Part shown: positions 1 to 8,482 of the stretch, piece by piece
Numbering within the stretch: the stretch's first letter is position 1
How the letters are laid out: each line of letters opens with the position of its first letter
NCBI RefSeq assembly: GCF_018128065.1
Contig: NZ_CP072359.1
Coordinates: 1,054,001-1,118,000, forward strand
DNA: 64,000 nt
Reading direction: 5' to 3'
Source: Prevotella melaninogenica
Lineage (GTDB): Bacteria; Bacteroidota; Bacteroidia; Bacteroidales; Bacteroidaceae
Program-made: the position numbers and the translations under genes
The notes under the pieces: generated by a model
Seen by the model: only the letters and a program-made list of their open reading frames with translations
Database searches by the model: none
What the model was told of the DNA's origin: nothing

Positions 1-463
1 TGGACAAACCTGGTACGCGACCTTCGAGCATACGCGAAACGTCAGCTATACCTTCAAGTTTAATATCATCCATTTTAACGGATGTTGCTGCACCTGTATA
101 AACACGGTTGCGGATATTTTGATAACCCGTTACGACAACCTCATCAATCTGTCGGCTGTCGCTTTTTAGGACGATATCCAGTTTTTGGCTACCTGTTATC
201 TTTACGCTTTTACCAATCATTCCGACATAGCTTGCGCGAAGCGTTTGACCAGCAGATGCCTTGATAGTAAAGTGACCGTCAACGTCTGTTACGGTTTTTA
301 CCTTCGTTTCAATCGCCTCCACGTATGCACCAATGAGTGCTTCTCCCTGTTCATCCTTTACCGTTCCCGAAACCGTATCAGCTGTCTGTGCTGCTGCTGT
401 AAGAACACAGAAGAGGGACAAGACTATTGTCAGTACTTTATTTAATTTTGTAAGTCTGTACAT
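1..463 (-). CDS. SusC/RagA-family TonB-linked outer membrane receptor, N-terminal part
   Basis: Only the first 154 residues are inside the window; the gene continues off the left edge. From ATG at 463 the product starts MYRLTKLNKVLTIVLSLFC with a signal peptide ending near AAAQ. A carboxypeptidase-like regulatory domain follows (VSGTVKDEQGEALIGAYVEA, DVDGHFTIKA, LRASYVGM). Next come the TonB-box-like stretch IDEVVVTGYQ and the start of the plug (VKMDDIKLEGIADVSRMLEG). This order is typical of SusC/RagA receptors, which import oligosaccharides or peptides across the outer membrane with a SusD partner. No SusD gene is visible because the downstream side is cut off. It lies about 60 bases behind the FecA-like gene on the same strand, so they may share a transcript. 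Substrate unknown. Confidence 0.88.
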   Translation of the reverse strand, partial: MYRLTKLNKVLTIVLSLFCVLTAAAQTADTVSGTVKDEQGEALIGAYVEAIETKVKTVTDVDGHFTIKASAGQTLRASYVGMIGKSVKITGSQKLDIVLKSDSRQIDEVVVTGYQNIRNRVYTGAATSVKMDDIKLEGIADVSRMLEGRVPGLS

Positions 464-520
464 TACTGTTCTATAATAATGATTCTATTTATTCTATCAA
501 CTATGATTTCACTTGGTACG

Positions 521-2774
521 TTACAGTTTCAACTGTAATCCTCCATAGATACCAAATGGATGACCTGCACGCAGTCCTGATGGATGACGTGACACAAGAT
601 ACTTTTATTAGCGAGATTGATGGCATTCAGTGTAAGTGTCAGTTTTTGTTGACATGTCCCTTTACTGAAGCATCCAAGATGAGATGTGCAGGAATCTTCT
701 CACGCTCTGCGATGCGTCCATGACCAGGTGCTGTTCTCATATCGCCATTGTAGCGAGCACCGAAGTTAGCTTCCAACCATTTATGCTCCAATCCTATTTG
801 TGCATTGAAGGCATGCTTATATATATAAGGTATCTCATCACCATAGACGACTGAACCCCATGCTGAACTAACAAAGTCATTTTTCATCTTGGTATTAGTA
901 TAGGTGTATGATAGCTGTATAGGGAGTTGGAAACCCCAATGGCGTGGAATTGGATGATAAGAACATAAGAATTCAAGACCATTCACCATTGCCTTGCCTA
1001 CATTGAACTGTTCAAGCGTACCCTGACCACCCTGTGCAGCAAGGTCGCTTCCTAACATATTTGAATAGTTGTTGACAAAGGCTATCATCTCGCAGCGTAA
1101 GTTCTTAGTTGTCAGACGAAGCCCTGACTCAATGTTCACACTGCTTTCTGCTTTCTGATTAAGTGTGGCACTTGGAGGAGCAAAACCCTTGTGGATTCCA
1201 CCTATGATTGAAAGAATTGGCATCACTTTAATGTTGAGACCTAAACCAGGAAGGACAGCACGTGCGTGGTTAGGTGTTTCGATGCGTATCTTACCTGTGC
1301 GACGAGGATCGGATGTGGTGTAATTGCGATTTAATAGTTCTACATCTTCATAGCGCATACCTACGTTCAAGGTGACAATACCCTTCGACCATTTTCCCAT
1401 CCAGTAGCCTGAAAAGGCGTGAGCTGTGGTGATACGATTTGCCTGGCTACCAGGTAAACCTGCAAGGAACAGACTCATCTTGCCATCCTGCATAGCATAG
1501 CCGTCGTCATGCTGAAAACGGTCTTCACTGTCAGTATGATAGCGCAAACCTATCTCAGCTGTTAGATATCCATTCCATAGCTTGGTACGGTATTCTGCTT
1601 TAGACTGTACGCCACGTGAATGATACACACGGTTGTTGGCTCGTACCATCAATGCTTCTCCTGCATAGTTTTTCTTACCAGTGACAATATCAAAGTAATC
1701 GTGATTGGTTTCAGGATCTGCCAGTACTTCAGAAATGGAACGACGCTCAGCCTTGGTGATACCTGCTCGCACTTCGTTGAGTTTGTACCAGTTACGGAAG
1801 AAATAGTTATAATATAAATTAGTCGTTATCTTCCATTTGTTACCCGACTCAATCAGATAGGTTGCTACCCACTGAGTGTGACGTGTCTTGAGGTTGTCCT
1901 TCTGTGCACCTGCATAGCGGAAGTAAGGACGCTGAGCAAAATCGCTCTCTGATAATCCCAAGTAGGTTTCGTCAGATGTTTCATTCGCAAAACCAAACTT
2001 CAGTTCAAGCAAATGGTTTACACCTTCGTCCTTATTCGTACGTACCAAGAACTTTGCTATAAGGTCATTACGTTTAAAACCTGTACGCTCATTTGGCTCA
2101 TCCTTACGGAAGCCATCCGACTGATAGCGTAGGTATTCTACTAAGAAGCCTGTATGCTTATAGCCATTACCGATACTTACATATGATTTCAGCGTGTTAT
2201 AGCTGCCGTAAGAGGTATTCAGACGTGCTGTAAACTTAGAAGGGATAGGTGTAGAAACCATATTGATGGCACCACCAGTCGTAAACGGACCGTATTGCAC
2301 CTGACTACTACCCTTCAATACCTCGACAGCATACATACGTCCTGCATTTGGGAAATAGTAGGCTGCTGGTGCTGCATAAGGGGCAGGAGCTGCCAGTACG
2401 CCATCTTCCATCAGTGAGATACGTTCACTACGCTCAGCCTTCGTACCACGCAAACTGATATTCGGACGCAGACCGTAACCATCTTCTTCATATACGTTCA
2501 CACCAGGAACGCTCTTCAACATACGGTTTATATCCGTATATCCAAATTTTAGAATCTCAGCAGGAGAGATGTAATAGGCTGAACCCGTACGGTTACTGGC
2601 TTCAAACTTACTTCCTAACATTTGATTTGAACGTACTACCACCTCTGTTAGTTTGTGAACCGAATCTGTTAGTACACTCTTCGACTGCACCAATGTGTCT
2701 TGTTTTGTTTGAGCATACCCATTGACTGTTGTCAGTGCAAGGAGCAGAGGCAGCATCTTTGTTGTATAATGCAT
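521..2774 (-). CDS. FecA-like TonB-dependent siderophore receptor, 3' end frameshifted
   Basis: The open frame 2774 to 639 gives 711 residues with a signal peptide (MLPLLLALTTVNGYAQ). The FecA-type plug signature is clear: GLRPNISLRGTKAERSERIS, LMEDGVLAAPAPYAAPAAYY, then VEVLKGSSQVQYGPFTTGGA. Such proteins import ferric chelates using TonB energy. The frame stops at NKN before the last strands. One extra A in the run at 643-647 would restore LTLTLNAINLANK, and one more in the run at 603-606 would restore YLVSRHPSGLRAGHPFGIYG up to a TAA at 521-523. The intact gene would thus end at 521. Both lesions are in A homopolymers, so sequencing error, slippage or recent decay are all possible. A -7 box lies at 2918-2925. 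Confidence 0.85.
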
Positions 2775-2917
2775 AAGAAAATAATGGGACTTATAACACT
2801 TCTTTTTAATTGTTGAGCTTTGTGGTTCAACTGTGACATGTTTACTTATTTTGTCACTAAGAAGGTAAGCCTCTTTTTAATTTTGAAAATATGGATAACA
2901 GGTTTGTATATCCGCTG

Positions 2918-2925
2918 CAAAGTTA
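2918..2925 (-). promoter_or_regulatory. Putative -7 box (TAACTTTG) for the FecA-like receptor
   Basis: The minus strand reads TAACTTTG, matching the Bacteroidetes TAnnTTTG box, about 140 bases before the receptor start. No clear -33 element is seen. Confidence 0.4.
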
Positions 2926-3082
2926 ATTAAATTTATTAAGTGTCACAATACCCATTAATTGGTATTTTTTTTGTTTATTAATGATTATTCCTCATTTTTT
3001 GGTATCTATTTCAACTTGTGAAATGAAATTATCATATAAAAGTTTGCGCAGTTATCTTATAATAGTAGGTTTCACATTATTC

Positions 3083-3112
3083 ATAAAAAAAAGAGCGATT
3101 ACTAATCGCTCT
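3083..3112 (-). terminator. Rho-independent terminator downstream of the serpin gene
   Basis: A perfect 9-bp stem AGAGCGATT / AATCGCTCT with a 3-base loop is followed on the minus strand by at least eight T. It lies about 155 bases behind the serpin stop. Confidence 0.75.
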
Positions 3113-3268
3113 CAATCTATTAGGGTAGTTTTGTTAGATTATTTTTTTGTGAATAGAAATATTTATTAGCTTGAAAGTAAATTCTTATATTCTTGAAAAA
3201 ACTCACTTTACGCTTTTCTGCATGGGGATAGCGAAATGGAGAGTCCTTTTCGTATGTCAAGAAAGATT

Positions 3269-4543
3269 TTAGTTACCCATATATTGTCCCATGAAACAGA
3301 TGTTGTTGTATTTATCAAGGATGTAATAAAGGAAAGGATGGTCAGCTTTGAAAGTGAACTCCGTAGGCTTCACTATTGCTGATAATGCATCGATTTGTGT
3401 CACTTGAACAGCTTTTGCACTGACTCCATTTTCATTAATATTCAAGCTTATCTGCTGGAATACATCGTCAATAACCAATGGTTGAGAACTCATTTTACTG
3501 AAATCTGCTTCAGAAGAGAAAAGGCTACCTAACCCCATTTTCCCATATAGCTGCTTCATAGGGATATTTAATGAAGTGTTAAAGCGTGGAAAAAGGATGT
3601 CTATATAATCATATACTTTTGTGCTCTGAGATATTTTTTGTAGCTCTTTGACCGTTAATGTGCGGATGATATCTTGCAATTTATTCTTCTTCAGAGGAAG
3701 GATAGCATACATCAGAAAACCATTCTCTAAAGGCATACGTAGCACTTGATAATCTTTTCCCGTATATCCCTGATATACTTTCTTAGAATCAAAGTTCTTC
3801 ATCATATCAATCTGCCTGGTTTTACCATCCTCTGTATAGAATGGCATCGGCTTAGTTTCATTCTTGTCGAAAGGTGAAGTCCAAGTAGCTTTCAGCGTTA
3901 CGGCATTAATAAGTTGTGCAGCTCGTAAGCCTGTAAATTTAACTGGTAAGGTCTGAATCTGCCCTTTAGTTATTGTTTTGCAGAGTTTGTTAGCTTTTTC
4001 TTTGCCTTGGGGAGTGTTGGCAGCGTTGATTATATTGGTAAAATAAAAGTGTTCTAAGACTTCTTGGAAATCGGGTAAAACCTTCGTTTGTTCGTGAAGT
4101 GTCAGGAAATTAGCTGTAATCATATATCCTTGAGGATCATCTTTTGCGTTGGCATTTTCCTTTCTCTGACCAATAAGCATCTTTCTGTCAAGCGCATTAA
4201 TTGTCTGAAGGTCTTTCGTTGAGTAGCCAAGAGCTTTTGAAATGACTTCCTGCGACTTTCCATTAGCACCATTGTTAAGCATGTTCAGCGAATAAATCAC
4301 TGCCATCGGTGAAAAGGTTACGCTCCCCTTACTTTTCTTATTGGATAAAAGTTGGAACAGCTTCAGACTGAAAGTGTTTGAATTTGAAACGAAATTTGTT
4401 TCTTCTTTAGATAGCTGATAGTTAGGCTCAGTCTCTTTAGCTGCTGTTTCAAGACTTTGAGAAACTTTGTTAGACTGTTTATTAGATTGGGCGCAACTAA
4501 CAAATAAAAGTAATAATGAAATGTATAAAAGTCTTTTAGCCAT
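3269..4543 (-). CDS. Serpin-family serine protease inhibitor, lipoprotein
   Basis: The product is about 424 residues from the ATG at 4543. It starts MAKRLLYISLLLLFVSCAQS, a lipoprotein signal with the acylated Cys in FVSC, and then has a full serpin fold: FSLKLFQLLSNKKSKGSVTF, FSPMAVIYSLNMLNNGA, the hinge and reactive loop region NENGVSAKAVQVTQIDALSA, and the C-terminal HPFLYYILDKYNNICFMGQY. Serpins trap proteases irreversibly; oral Bacteroidetes such as Tannerella have one (miropin). A surface-anchored copy could block host or self proteases. The frame extends upstream to 4675, but the -7 box at 4580-4587 lies inside that extension, so I use the internal ATG. The target protease cannot be predicted. 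Confidence 0.9.
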   Translation of the reverse strand: MAKRLLYISLLLLFVSCAQSNKQSNKVSQSLETAAKETEPNYQLSKEETNFVSNSNTFSLKLFQLLSNKKSKGSVTFSPMAVIYSLNMLNNGANGKSQEVISKALGYSTKDLQTINALDRKMLIGQRKENANAKDDPQGYMITANFLTLHEQTKVLPDFQEVLEHFYFTNIINAANTPQGKEKANKLCKTITKGQIQTLPVKFTGLRAAQLINAVTLKATWTSPFDKNETKPMPFYTEDGKTRQIDMMKNFDSKKVYQGYTGKDYQVLRMPLENGFLMYAILPLKKNKLQDIIRTLTVKELQKISQSTKVYDYIDILFPRFNTSLNIPMKQLYGKMGLGSLFSSEADFSKMSSQPLVIDDVFQQISLNINENGVSAKAVQVTQIDALSAIVKPTEFTFKADHPFLYYILDKYNNICFMGQYMGN

Positions 4544-4579
4544 AGTGATTTTGTGTGATTTAATATTAAAATATGCCGT

Positions 4580-4587
4580 CAAAGATA
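4580..4587 (-). promoter_or_regulatory. Putative -7 box (TATCTTTG) for the serpin gene
   Basis: TATCTTTG on the minus strand predicts a start about 30 bases before the ATG at 4543. It argues against the longer open frame beginning at 4675. Confidence 0.55.
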
Positions 4588-4681
4588 CAAAAAGAATGGC
4601 ATTGGAGTATGTAAAAGAGTACTTTTTCAATCTAAAAGGCATTTTTTCTCCTTTTTTAACCACAATAACGTACATTTTTTA

Positions 4682-4689
4682 TACTTTTG
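4682..4689 (+). promoter_or_regulatory. Putative -7 box (TACTTTTG) for the permease gene
   Basis: TACTTTTG sits about 57 bases before the permease ATG, downstream of T-rich sequence. Confidence 0.55.
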
Positions 4690-4746
4690 CAAGTTGAATA
4701 CGTATTAATACATCTCTGGTAAATACTAATAAAAATCATTCTTTAC

Positions 4747-5967
4747 ATGAGTAATTTACAACTATCGCCAGCACGAAAGACCATTGTGGGAGTGCAATTC
4801 CTCTTTGTAGCTTTCGGCGCTACTGTTCTCGTCCCTTTGCTCGTGGGACTTGACCCAGCAACAGCGTTATTCACAGCAGGTTTAGGAACATTTATCTTTC
4901 ATTTGGTTACGAAAGGTAAGGTTCCTATTTTTTTAGGTTCTTCCTTTGCTTTCATTGCTCCTATAATTTCTGCTTCAAAACAGTGGGGTATGCCCGGAAC
5001 ATTGGCAGGAATAGCTGGTGTTGCACTTGTTTATTTCGTGATGTCAGCACTGATTAAATGGCAAGGAAAGAAGCTGTTAGACAAACTCTTCCCACCCGTT
5101 GTGATTGGTCCTGTCATCATTCTGATTGGTCTTTCTCTGTCAAAGGCAGCAGTAGATATGGCGAAGACAAACTGGCTTATAGCCTTTATCTCGTTGGGTA
5201 CAGCTGTGACGGTTCTCTCTATGGGGCGTGGTTTGATGAAGTTAGTACCTGTTATCTGTGGTATCGCAGTAGGTTATCTTGTAGCAGCATGTATGGGGAT
5301 TGTAGATTTCTCGGGAGTAGAGGCTGCTCCTTGGTTTGCTTTACCGCCTGCATTGGTGCATTTTCAGTTGCCACAATTTGCTTGGGAGCCTTTCCTTTAT
5401 ATGATTCCTGTGGCGATAGCTCCTGTGATTGAGCATGTGGGTGATGTCTATGTGGTAAGTGCTGTTGCGGGTAAAGACTTCACAAAGTCGCCTGGTTTGC
5501 ATCGTACGATGTTAGGTGATGGTTTGGCTTGTTTGGCTGCCTGTATCTTTGGTGGTCCTCCTGTGACAACTTATAGTGAGGTGACAGGAGCAATGAGTAT
5601 TACGAAAGTAACTAATCCTCAGGTAATCCGTATTTCGGCAGCGACTGCTATTGTCTTCTCAGTAATTGGAAAGTTGAGTGCTCTTTTACAGAGTATTCCT
5701 CCTGCTGTCTTGGGTGGTATTATGTTATTGCTTTTCGGTACAATCGCATCCGTAGGTGTTCAGAACCTTGTTCAGCATAAGGTTGACCTCAACCGTACAC
5801 GTAATATCATTATTATCTCTGTTACGTTGACAATGGGTATCGGTGGTGCTGTGTTGCAGTGGGGTAGCTTCTCTATTAGTGGTATTGGACTTTCAGCTAT
5901 GGTGGGCGTTATCTTAAACCTTATATTGCCACCAGCAAAGGAGAAAAAAAGCGAAGATAATTCATAA
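4747..5967 (+). CDS. uraA: Uracil-xanthine permease, NCS2 family (UraA-like)
   Basis: A 406-residue multi-spanning membrane protein of the nucleobase:cation symporter-2 family, which takes up uracil or xanthine with protons. Family features are the N-terminal KTIVGVQFLFVAFGATVLVP, the segment FLGSSFAFIAPI, the TM8 motif IPVAIAPVIEHVGDVYVVSA with the substrate-binding Glu-His, and GGPPVTTYSEVTGAMSITKV in TM10. Length is normal. Asn-Ser-stop at the 3' end lies inside a copy of the AT-rich dispersed repeat that begins at about 5959, so the repeat supplies the stop codon. UraA rather than a xanthine carrier is inferred from overall resemblance only. Confidence 0.9.
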   Translation: MSNLQLSPARKTIVGVQFLFVAFGATVLVPLLVGLDPATALFTAGLGTFIFHLVTKGKVPIFLGSSFAFIAPIISASKQWGMPGTLAGIAGVALVYFVMSALIKWQGKKLLDKLFPPVVIGPVIILIGLSLSKAAVDMAKTNWLIAFISLGTAVTVLSMGRGLMKLVPVICGIAVGYLVAACMGIVDFSGVEAAPWFALPPALVHFQLPQFAWEPFLYMIPVAIAPVIEHVGDVYVVSAVAGKDFTKSPGLHRTMLGDGLACLAACIFGGPPVTTYSEVTGAMSITKVTNPQVIRISAATAIVFSVIGKLSALLQSIPPAVLGGIMLLLFGTIASVGVQNLVQHKVDLNRTRNIIIISVTLTMGIGGAVLQWGSFSISGIGLSAMVGVILNLILPPAKEKKSEDNS

Positions 5968-5998
5968 TTCATAATTCACAATTCATAATTATGATTAC
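5959..5998 (+). repeat. AT-rich dispersed repeat, copy 1
   Basis: Contains ATTCACAATTCATAATTATG followed by ATTACT. Related copies occur at about 15531-15568 and as an inverted pair at 19139-19180 and 19248-19289. This copy overlaps the permease stop codon. Confidence 0.7.
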
Positions 5999-6421
5999 TC
6001 TATAAGTCATATTCATTGTTCTTCCGTTAAATGTGTGGACGCTTTTCGTATCACTTTAACGGAAGAACCAAAGTTACTCACTAAACAAAAACTTGGCTAA
6101 GATAGTCAACATTCTATCCTGTTATCATCCTCTGACATTGAAAATTATCTCTTTTTAGACTTCGAAAATATGTAGGTGAGGTTTGAAAAATCATTACATA
6201 ATTTCGAAGAAAACATCTATAACTAACGGCAAAAATACATATACGAAGATAGTTTGTAACCAACAGGGAATCAATTGGTTATAAAGCCGTAAAATAAAAG
6301 GTGCTTAATTGGACTTCAAAAGGGCGTTAGTAAGGGTCTTAAAGGGCATCTTTTGCAAGTCAATTGGGCGTCTTTAAGAATCCAAAAGAGCATGTATTGG
6401 CTTTGAACTGACTATGCCTAA
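5999..6421. other. Intergenic region before the IS3 element
   Basis: No gene seen. It contains a 14-bp perfect inverted repeat (GTTCTTCCGTTAAA at 6018-6031, complement at 6055-6068) and, from 6297, the first copy of an approximately 100-bp element that recurs at 61405-61505. Confidence 0.5.
6297..6415 (+). repeat. Approximately 100-bp dispersed intergenic element, copy 1
   Basis: The blocks AAAAGGTGCTTA, TTCAAAAGGGCGTTAGTAAG, AAAGGGCATCT and GTCAATT occur in the same order and spacing at 61405-61505, over 55 kb away. Confidence 0.7.
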
Positions 6422-6637
6422 ATTTACTTCACACTTTTTTGTTTATTGTTACTGAATTGGTTTACACATTTTTTACTTGCTTCCTGAACAGCTTTACATC
6501 CCCATGGAAACTTTACTGATTCGCTTTACATAGTCATAAACTTTGACAATGAAGTCCGAACGTGTGTAGCACATGTTCAAAGTTAATATTTTTCCTTCAA
6601 CTTACAAAATTTAATACCATGAAAAGCACAGAAACCC

Positions 6638-7414
6638 TTATGCCGCATTGCAGTGCCTTTCCCTCATTTGTCTTGGCGTAAGCATGCCGTTGCTCATATG
6701 GGGTCTCTTATTGTTGTAGAAGTCTATGATACCGGCAATGATGCATCGTGCATCATCGAGGTTCTTCGGTCGTTTCATGTGGTAGAGCCACTCTTGCTTT
6801 ATTATTCCGTTCACTCTTTCGGCGATTGCATTATCTGTAGGGTTGTAGTCTTCAGTCATGCTTATGCCTGAGTGTATACTCTCCAGCCTTGCCACGTAGG
6901 CGTTGCTGCAGTATTGAACCCCACGATCAGAGTGGTGCGTCATCAGCGAGAGATCCATACCCTGTGACTGTTCTATTGCCATGTCTAGGGCAGCAAGCGT
7001 ATTGACAGCCTGCAGACTGTCAGAAAGCTTCCATCCGATTATCTCATGAGTGAAGGCATCGGTTATGAGGTGAAGATAGACCACACCATCCTCAGTATCT
7101 ATATACGTGATGTCTGCTACCCAGAGTTGTGCAGGACGTGTAAGAACCATTCCTTTTGCCGTGTTCTTATACTTGAAATAGTTGTGATTGGAGTTCGTGG
7201 TGTGGCGACATCTGGATGGCTTCAGCATAAGGTGATGCTTGTGCATTAGCTGGTAGAACCTGTCGCGCCCAGGCATTAAGCCAGGATAGATATCCATAAG
7301 CATGTGCAAAAGTTTCTGTGCACCTATGCGAGGAGCATCTGCACGAACATCCATTACTGCACGTACGACAATTTTCTCAGTAAGTTTACGGCGTTCCCTC
7401 TTCTCCTTACTCAC
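6638..7414 (-). CDS. IS3-family transposase OrfB (DDE integrase)
   Basis: An rve-type integrase of about 258 residues from the GTG at 7414. An HTH_21-like N terminus (RIGAQKLLHMLMDIYPGLMP) is followed by the catalytic core: WVADITYIDTEDGVVYLHLI with the first Asp, MTHHSDRGVQYCS with the second, and the Glu in NAIAERVNGIIKQEWL. The same frame stays open upstream as SNPRLSIGLLSGLFGKTREG, the usual start of the OrfB part, up to the end of OrfA. It is therefore most likely made as an OrfAB fusion by -1 frameshifting at the run of seven A (7516-7522) rather than from its own start. The catalytic triad is intact, so it may be active. Confidence 0.9.
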   Translation of the reverse strand: MSKEKRERRKLTEKIVVRAVMDVRADAPRIGAQKLLHMLMDIYPGLMPGRDRFYQLMHKHHLMLKPSRCRHTTNSNHNYFKYKNTAKGMVLTRPAQLWVADITYIDTEDGVVYLHLITDAFTHEIIGWKLSDSLQAVNTLAALDMAIEQSQGMDLSLMTHHSDRGVQYCSNAYVARLESIHSGISMTEDYNPTDNAIAERVNGIIKQEWLYHMKRPKNLDDARCIIAGIIDFYNNKRPHMSNGMLTPRQMRERHCNAA

Positions 7415-7497
7415 AGAGTAATAGCCTTCACGAGTCTTGCCAAACAGTCCACTCAGCAGACCTATTGATAAACGAGGGTTGCTGACTCGAAGGCTGT

Positions 7498-7896
7498 CTA
7501 CTGCTTGGCGCCAGCTTTTTTTAGCAAATCCTCCCCGTATTCCTTACTGCTTATCTCTATGACTTTCATCAACCCTTGATTGCGAAGTTCAGAATACTCC
7601 AAAGCTTTCTTCAAATTGGATACTTGTTCTTCAAGCTCTTCCTCACGGCTTAGAGGGGCTTTCTCCATATCTTTCTTACTACGCATAGCTTTTACTTTAG
7701 TAATAATATCATGCGACAAAGATAGCTTTTTTTCATCTAAATCATACTTTTTTTGCCATTGATAAAAGCTGGCACTATTAATGTCGTACTTACGACAGAT
7801 GAAATTAATTGACACTTCGGATGAGTAATACTCACGAAGTAAAGTGAGAATAAAGTTCTCACTGAATGTTCTGTGTTTAGAATGTTTACTTCCCAT
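7498..7896 (-). CDS. IS3-family transposase OrfA (helix-turn-helix)
   Basis: 132 residues with an N-terminal helix-turn-helix (SEVSINFICRKYDINSASFY, QWQKKYD), then a leucine-rich segment (LSREEELEEQVSNLKKALEY) typical of IS3 OrfA dimerisation. It binds the element ends. Near its 3' end the message contains CTAAAAAAAGC. Slipping back one base there moves ribosomes into the OrfB frame (SWRQAVDSLRVSNPR) before the OrfA stop, as in other IS3 elements. Confidence 0.88.
   Translation of the reverse strand: MGSKHSKHRTFSENFILTLLREYYSSEVSINFICRKYDINSASFYQWQKKYDLDEKKLSLSHDIITKVKAMRSKKDMEKAPLSREEELEEQVSNLKKALEYSELRNQGLMKVIEISSKEYGEDLLKKAGAKQ
7516..7522 (-). promoter_or_regulatory. Putative programmed -1 frameshift site of the IS3 transposase
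   Basis: Seven A on the coding strand, read as A-AAA-AAA-G in the OrfA frame, a classic slippery sequence. A -1 shift joins OrfA to the open OrfB frame with no intervening stop. Confidence 0.65.
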
Positions 7897-8098
7897 TTTG
7901 AATTTTAAATGTTAAAATGATGTGAAGTAAATCTGCTATAAGACAAACTGTATGAAAATAGTTTACAAATAAATCAATTATATGGGAATAAACTGTTTGT
8001 AAAAGACAGATAGACGTTGCACCTAATTACATTTGTCATGTAGTTTATCCCCCTTTATAAAACCACCTAATTGAGGCTAATCATACCATGTATGTGGA

Positions 8099-8425
8099 TT
8101 AATCACTAATAGAATCTTTGTATTGTTGCTTTATCTTTTCTTCGAGTTCTGCTAATGTTTGCTTGCTATTGAATAGGCTCTTGATAAGGCGATAGCCCAA
8201 CCATATCAAGATCATGCCAACAAGGGCAAGGAGATATTGGACTACGATACTGTTTACAATAGTCTTTGTATAGTTCTCGCAGATAACAAAACCTGCAATG
8301 AAGATGACATAATCAATCCATCCCGAACCATTATAGCTGCGAGCAATACGTTGATACTCTTCGTTGTTGGCAAGAATCTCTTTGCGATTTTCAGCCCATT
8401 TCTTTTCAAATTCTTCGTTGGTCAT
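8099..8425 (-). CDS. Small two-helix membrane protein, unknown function
   Basis: 108 residues that I do not recognise. The N terminus is charged (MTNEEFEKKWAENRKEIL), followed by two hydrophobic segments, roughly residues 36-52 (WIDYVIFIAGFVI) and 62-82 (VVQYLLALVGMILIWLGYRL), and a charged C-terminal tail (LAELEEKIKQQYKDS). It may be an inner-membrane protein. It lies about 60 bases behind hemW-facing sequence on the same strand as hemW and could be read from the hemW transcript in the other order. Codon use resembles real genes here. No function can be assigned. Confidence 0.65.
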   Translation of the reverse strand: MTNEEFEKKWAENRKEILANNEEYQRIARSYNGSGWIDYVIFIAGFVICENYTKTIVNSIVVQYLLALVGMILIWLGYRLIKSLFNSKQTLAELEEKIKQQYKDSISD

Positions 8426-8482
8426 GTGTGGGTTGGGTGTTGGGTGGTGAATATTGGAGGTTAATGAATTGTGGTGATATCT

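Larger units (their letters stand above)
2775..3268. other. Intergenic region with receptor promoter and serpin terminator
   Basis: This AT-rich stretch holds the receptor -7 box (2918-2925) and the serpin-side terminator (3083-3112). Short open frames here lack a start signal, biased codons or recognisable motifs. I see no gene. Confidence 0.5.
6422..7932 (-). mobile_element. IS3-family insertion sequence
   Basis: Two overlapping transposase frames with a -1 slippery run identify an IS3-family element. A 12-bp perfect inverted repeat, ATTTACTTCACA at 6422-6433 and its complement at 7921-7932, would give a 1511-bp unit. I see no target duplication next to it and the ends do not show the family's usual TG...CA, so the exact borders are uncertain. 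The transposase assignment is firm. Confidence 0.7.

Noticed and set aside
2981..3169. 62-codon plus-strand frame between receptor and serpin
   Set aside because: It runs across the serpin terminator hairpin and has no upstream signal.
6422..7932. Target-site duplication of the IS3 element
   Set aside because: The bases outside the candidate 12-bp inverted repeats do not match, so no duplication is claimed.
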